Origin: a virus
DNA: 25,445 nucleotides
Direction: 5' to 3' (one strand)
IMG/VR virus record: IMGVR_UViG_3300028392_000272
Coordinates: 1-25,445 of that record
Positions 23,052 through 25,445 of this stretch are shown here, piece after piece (position 1 is the stretch's first letter; the number at the start of each line of letters is the position of its first letter). Made by a program: the position numbers and the translations under genes. Under the pieces are notes generated by a model. That model saw nothing but the letters and a program-made list of their open reading frames with translations. It was not told where the DNA came from and made no database searches.

Positions 23052-23426
23052 ATGGCCGCACCTAATATTGTTAACGTTAGCGCAATTTATGGCAAAGTCG
23101 TAACTGCCGATTTAACTTCAACCTCTGCAATTTCAGTTTTAAGCAATGCTGCATCAAGTGGCAAAGTGTTTAAAATTGATTCTCTTGTGGTGGCTAATAT
23201 TGATACGGCAAACGCTGTAAATATTACAATTAATCATTATTCGGCGGCTGCGTTAGGCGGTACTGCAACACCAATTGCATCTGTTATTTCCATTCCACCT
23301 GCGGCAAGTTTGATTGTGATTGATAAAACAACCATGATCTATCTTGAAGAAAATATGTCAATTGGTGCTGTAGCTGGTACAGCAAGCAAATTAAAAGTGG
23401 TTTGTTCTTATGAGGACATTTCGTAA
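23052..23426 (+). CDS. Small beta-rich tail/fibre-associated protein
   Basis: A 124-residue protein starting 3 nt after the fibre stop. It is rich in Ala, Val, Ile, Ser and Thr, with strands such as KVFKIDSLVVANIDTANAVN and SIPPAASLIVIDKTTMIYLE, then ENMSIGAVAGTASKLKVVCS. 'VVDK-T--IYLEE--S-GV-AGTA--L-V--SYEDIS' is a pattern I recall from small proteins near phage fibre genes. It is probably a beta-sandwich attached to the fibre or baseplate. No signal peptide; one Cys near the end. Its stop overlaps the glycine-rich gene start (TAATG). Confidence 0.75.
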   Translation: MAAPNIVNVSAIYGKVVTADLTSTSAISVLSNAASSGKVFKIDSLVVANIDTANAVNITINHYSAAALGGTATPIASVISIPPAASLIVIDKTTMIYLEENMSIGAVAGTASKLKVVCSYEDIS

Positions 23427-24319
23427 TGGCTTTAGGAAACCAAGGGCAGATAGGCCCGTATCGCGGCCCAACTAGCGGAATGTTGCGGTTAAGTTCTTTG
23501 CAACAAGGCGTTGCTTATTATTCGTCAAATTACTTAATTGTTGCAGGCGGCGCTGGTGGTTCTGGTGGTAGCGGCGGTGGCGGTGGTGGCGCAGGGGGTT
23601 TAATTTCTGGTACAGCAACGTTAAGTTCCACAGTTGTTTACACGGTTACGGTTGGTGCGGGAGGTAGTGGTGGTGGTTCTGGTGCTGGTTCGTTAGGGAC
23701 AAATGGTTCTAATTCCACATTAACCGGAACGGGGATTTCTCTTACAGCAGCGGTTGGCGGTGGCACTGGTGGTTCTTTTGGAGGAACAACTAGCGGCGCA
23801 ACTGGTGGCTCTGGTGGCGGCGGTTCTTTTGACAGCGGCGCAGGTGGTGCGGGAACATCGGGACAAGGCAATGCTGGCGGGACTGGCTCTGGTGCGGGGA
23901 CAAGATCAGCAGGCGGTGGCGGTGGCGCAGGCGGTGTTGGTGCAAATGGCAATGCCGGAGTCGCTGCTGGTGCGGGTGGTGTCGGCTTGTCAAATTCAAT
24001 CACAGGTTCAGCAGTTTTTTATGGTGGTGGTGGTGGTGGTTCTTCTGAAACTGTACCTAATGGTGCAGGAGGAACTGGCGGTGGTGGTGCGGGTGCATAC
24101 CAGAGTGTGAGCAATGGAGTAGCTGGAACTGCTAATACTGGCGGTGGCGGCGGCGGTGGTTATTCAACTTTTTCTTCAGGAAATGGTGGCTCAGGTGTTG
24201 TTATCTTGTCTATTCCAACTACAAGATATACCGGAAAAACAACCGGCTCTCCAACAGTTACTACTTCGGGCGTAAATACAATATTAAAATTTACGGCATC
24301 AGGGAGTTATACGGCATGA
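23426..24319 (+). CDS. Glycine-rich tail fibre tip / adhesin
   Basis: A 297-residue protein with glycine runs throughout. After an N-terminal region with strands (GPYRGPTSGMLRLSSLQQGV), SNYLIVAGGAGGSGGSGGGG starts a long Gly-rich domain with scattered Asn, Ser, Thr and short beta motifs (STVVYTVTVGAGG), ending GGSGVVILSIPTTRYTGKTT and KFTASGSYTA. This is the type of phage glycine-rich distal fibre protein found also in S16-like adhesins, where polyglycine II helices pack together and connecting loops bind the receptor. It should set host range. It overlaps neighbours by 1 and 4 nt. The minus-strand Pro-rich frames opposite are shadows. Confidence 0.82.
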   Translation: MALGNQGQIGPYRGPTSGMLRLSSLQQGVAYYSSNYLIVAGGAGGSGGSGGGGGGAGGLISGTATLSSTVVYTVTVGAGGSGGGSGAGSLGTNGSNSTLTGTGISLTAAVGGGTGGSFGGTTSGATGGSGGGGSFDSGAGGAGTSGQGNAGGTGSGAGTRSAGGGGGAGGVGANGNAGVAAGAGGVGLSNSITGSAVFYGGGGGGSSETVPNGAGGTGGGGAGAYQSVSNGVAGTANTGGGGGGGYSTFSSGNGGSGVVILSIPTTRYTGKTTGSPTVTTSGVNTILKFTASGSYTA

Positions 24320-24714
24320 GTTATTTTGCAAAAGTATCTACGCTTACAGATGGCAAAGGCATTGTTAACAACGTCATTGCGGCTGACCAAGCGGTTATTG
24401 ACTCAGGCTCGGAAGGCAACCCAAGTATGTGGTGGCAAACTTCATACAACACACATGGTAATGTTCATTACGGTCAAGACGGTCAACCGGATGGCGGGGT
24501 AGCATTTAGGGCAAATTATGCGGGTATTGGCTACACACTTGATACAACTGTGGTTCAAGATGGCGTAACTGGGGTGTTTTATGCGCCACAACCATATCCA
24601 TCATGGGTTTTAAATACTCAAACGTATTTGTGGGAAGCGCCAGTTCCAATGCCAAAAACTGGTGAGCCATATTCTTGGGACGAGGCTACAGAATCTTGGG
24701 TAACAAGTGCTTAA
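24316..24714 (+). CDS. Conserved phage fibre-associated protein
   Basis: A 132-residue protein overlapping the glycine-rich gene by 4 nt (ATGA). It begins MSYFAKVSTLTDGKGIVNNV, then EGNPSMWWQTSYNTHGNVHY, GQDGQPDGGVAFRANYAGIG and APQPYPSWVLNTQTYLWEAP, and ends SWDEATESWVTSA. The 'W-QTSYNT-GG-HYGQDGQPDGG-A-RANYAGIGYTYD' and 'PYPSW-LN----LWE-P' patterns are, from memory, strongly conserved in a widespread phage family near tail fibre genes. The last part repeats the aromatic W-E pattern of tail fibre assembly proteins. It may be a tail chaperone or fibre cap; I cannot tell which. Confidence 0.85.
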   Translation: MSYFAKVSTLTDGKGIVNNVIAADQAVIDSGSEGNPSMWWQTSYNTHGNVHYGQDGQPDGGVAFRANYAGIGYTLDTTVVQDGVTGVFYAPQPYPSWVLNTQTYLWEAPVPMPKTGEPYSWDEATESWVTSA

Positions 24715-24807
24715 CTTTATTGCCATATTGTTGATTTCACCATTGATACTGCTATGCAGCGTGTGGTTGATACCGTGGTAAATTTTTGCAATGTTTAAGG
24801 GTAAATA

Positions 24808-25041
24808 ATGGATTGGCAACAACTATTTAACATTGGTGCTGGCGCTGCTTTGGGCGCAATTGGTTGGTTTGCCCGTCAGTTGTGGGATGCTGTTGACGAA
24901 CTAAAAAAAGAGATCGGCGACTTAAAACTTCATGTGTCAACAAACTACATGAAGACAGAAGACATTCAGCGAATGTTCAGCCGAATAGAAAACCAGCTAG
25001 ATAAGATTTTAGACAAGGTCGATCAAAAGGCAGATAAATAA
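24808..25041 (+). CDS. Small membrane-anchored coiled-coil protein near holin
   Basis: A 77-residue protein with one N-terminal hydrophobic helix (LFNIGAGAALGAIGWFARQL, residues 6-25) followed by a charged coiled coil (AVDELKKEIGDLKLHVSTNY, MKTEDIQRMFSRIENQLDKI). This layout is common in small phage proteins beside holins and could be a holin accessory, antiholin or spanin-like part. TAAGGGTAAATA precedes the ATG, giving AAGGG about 6 nt upstream. Its stop overlaps the next start (TAATG). The neighbours support a role in lysis, but no specific family is proven. Confidence 0.75.
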   Translation: MDWQQLFNIGAGAALGAIGWFARQLWDAVDELKKEIGDLKLHVSTNYMKTEDIQRMFSRIENQLDKILDKVDQKADK

Positions 25042-25442
25042 TGGACCCGATTAGCGCCCTCCTTAACATTGGCAATACGCTGATAAACAAGTTATTCCCT
25101 GACCCTGCGCAAGCGGCTCAAGCGCAATTGGCGTTGCTCAAAATGCAGCAGGATGGTGAGTTGGCCGCAATCAGCGGGCAGATGGAAATTAACAAAATTG
25201 AAGCTGGATCAAGCAGCGTATTTGTGGCTGGGTGGCGTCCGTTTGCAGGTTGGGTGTGTGGTATAGGCTTGGCGTATGTGTCGATCATAGAGCCTGTTGC
25301 AAGGCTTGTGGCTACCATTGTAGGCTACACAGGTGCGTTTCCTAACATTGATACAACGCTCACCATGCAAGTTCTTTTGGGTATGCTTGGCATGGGTGGC
25401 TTGCGTACACTCGACAAAATTAAAGGTGTAGCTGCAAAATGA
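25041..25442 (+). CDS. Three-TM holin (GTA_holin_3TM-like)
   Basis: A 133-residue protein. The amphipathic N-terminus (DPISALLNIGNTLINKLFPD) is followed by a helix (AQAAQAQLALLKMQQDGELA). It then has the signature SSVFVAGWRPFAGWVCGIGL and a set of hydrophobic segments: AYVSIIEPVARLVATIVGYT and TMQVLLGMLGMGGLRTLDKI. FVAGWRPF-GWVCG is typical of the gene-transfer-agent-type three-TM holin family (PF11351, from memory). It would open the inner membrane to release endolysin. It shares 1 nt with the previous gene and overlaps the next ATG (25439-25441) by 3 nt. Confidence 0.87.
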   Translation: MDPISALLNIGNTLINKLFPDPAQAAQAQLALLKMQQDGELAAISGQMEINKIEAGSSSVFVAGWRPFAGWVCGIGLAYVSIIEPVARLVATIVGYTGAFPNIDTTLTMQVLLGMLGMGGLRTLDKIKGVAAK

Positions 25443-25445
25443 AAA
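25439..25445 (+). CDS. Start of next gene, probably endolysin (3'-truncated)
   Basis: Only ATGAAAA is visible before the window ends. The ATG overlaps the holin stop (ATGA), the same coupling used elsewhere in this operon. A gene following a holin is usually the endolysin; nothing of the protein can be seen. Confidence 0.4.

Noticed and set aside
23638-24003. Pro-rich minus-strand frame opposite the glycine-rich gene
   Set aside because: Glycine codons (GGN) read as proline (NCC) on the opposite strand; a composition artefact.
24715-24807. Possible promoter or terminator in the 93-nt gap before the lysis genes
   Set aside because: TTGATA with a weak -10 can be drawn, and CTGC-TAT-GCAG makes only a 4-bp stem; neither is convincing.

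Overview
This window is part of a tailed-phage (Caudoviricetes) genome, or a prophage with the same layout. Nearly everything reads on the plus strand, and genes are packed end to end with 1-8 nt overlaps (ATGA, TAATG). The order of the virion genes is small and large terminase, portal, scaffold, major capsid protein, head-tail adaptor, tail hub/nozzle, ejection proteins, tail fibre, lysis. This, with no tape measure or tail sheath/tube genes, points to a short-tailed podovirus with P22-like architecture. The holin type and glycine-rich fibre fit a Gram-negative host; I cannot name the host. No tRNA, rRNA, CRISPR array, insertion sequence or integrase was seen.

Layout. 1-831: end of a recombination/nuclease module (a 5'-truncated conserved phage protein, a Ref-type HNH nuclease, a VRR-NUC-like PD-(D/E)XK nuclease). 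836-1628: three small conserved phage genes. 1672-3287: terminase subunits. 3284-4792: a small structural-looking protein, a GT8-like glycosyltransferase and an FkbM-type methyltransferase. 4794-9762: portal, two small proteins, scaffold, major capsid protein. 9774-11990: a Ser/Thr-rich capsid-associated candidate, a DUF115/Maf-like enzyme, a second Ser/Thr-rich small protein, and a conserved protein with a C-terminal coiled coil. 11991-14944: adaptor and hub/nozzle, separated by a minus-strand HNH endonuclease. 14896-21855: a GNAT acetyltransferase, a repeat-rich ejection protein, a CysH-like (P)APS reductase, and three more ejection-type proteins. 21871-24714: a second minus-strand HNH endonuclease, then fibre and fibre-tip genes. 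24808-end: a small membrane/coiled-coil protein, a three-TM holin, and the first codons of the next gene, probably an endolysin.

Two patterns stand out. First, at least five enzymes (glycosyltransferase, FkbM methyltransferase, DUF115/Maf-like, GNAT, CysH-like) sit inside the late structural operon, translationally coupled to virion genes. This suggests enzymatic decoration of the virion or of late-stage host molecules. Second, the two homing-type HNH genes have different cores but share a C-terminal HTH and a nearly identical hairpin leader at their ribosome binding sites, and one has left a copy of the invaded gene's start site at its far edge. There is also a three-segment inverted repeat, able to form either of two exclusive hairpins, inside the start of the DUF115 gene.
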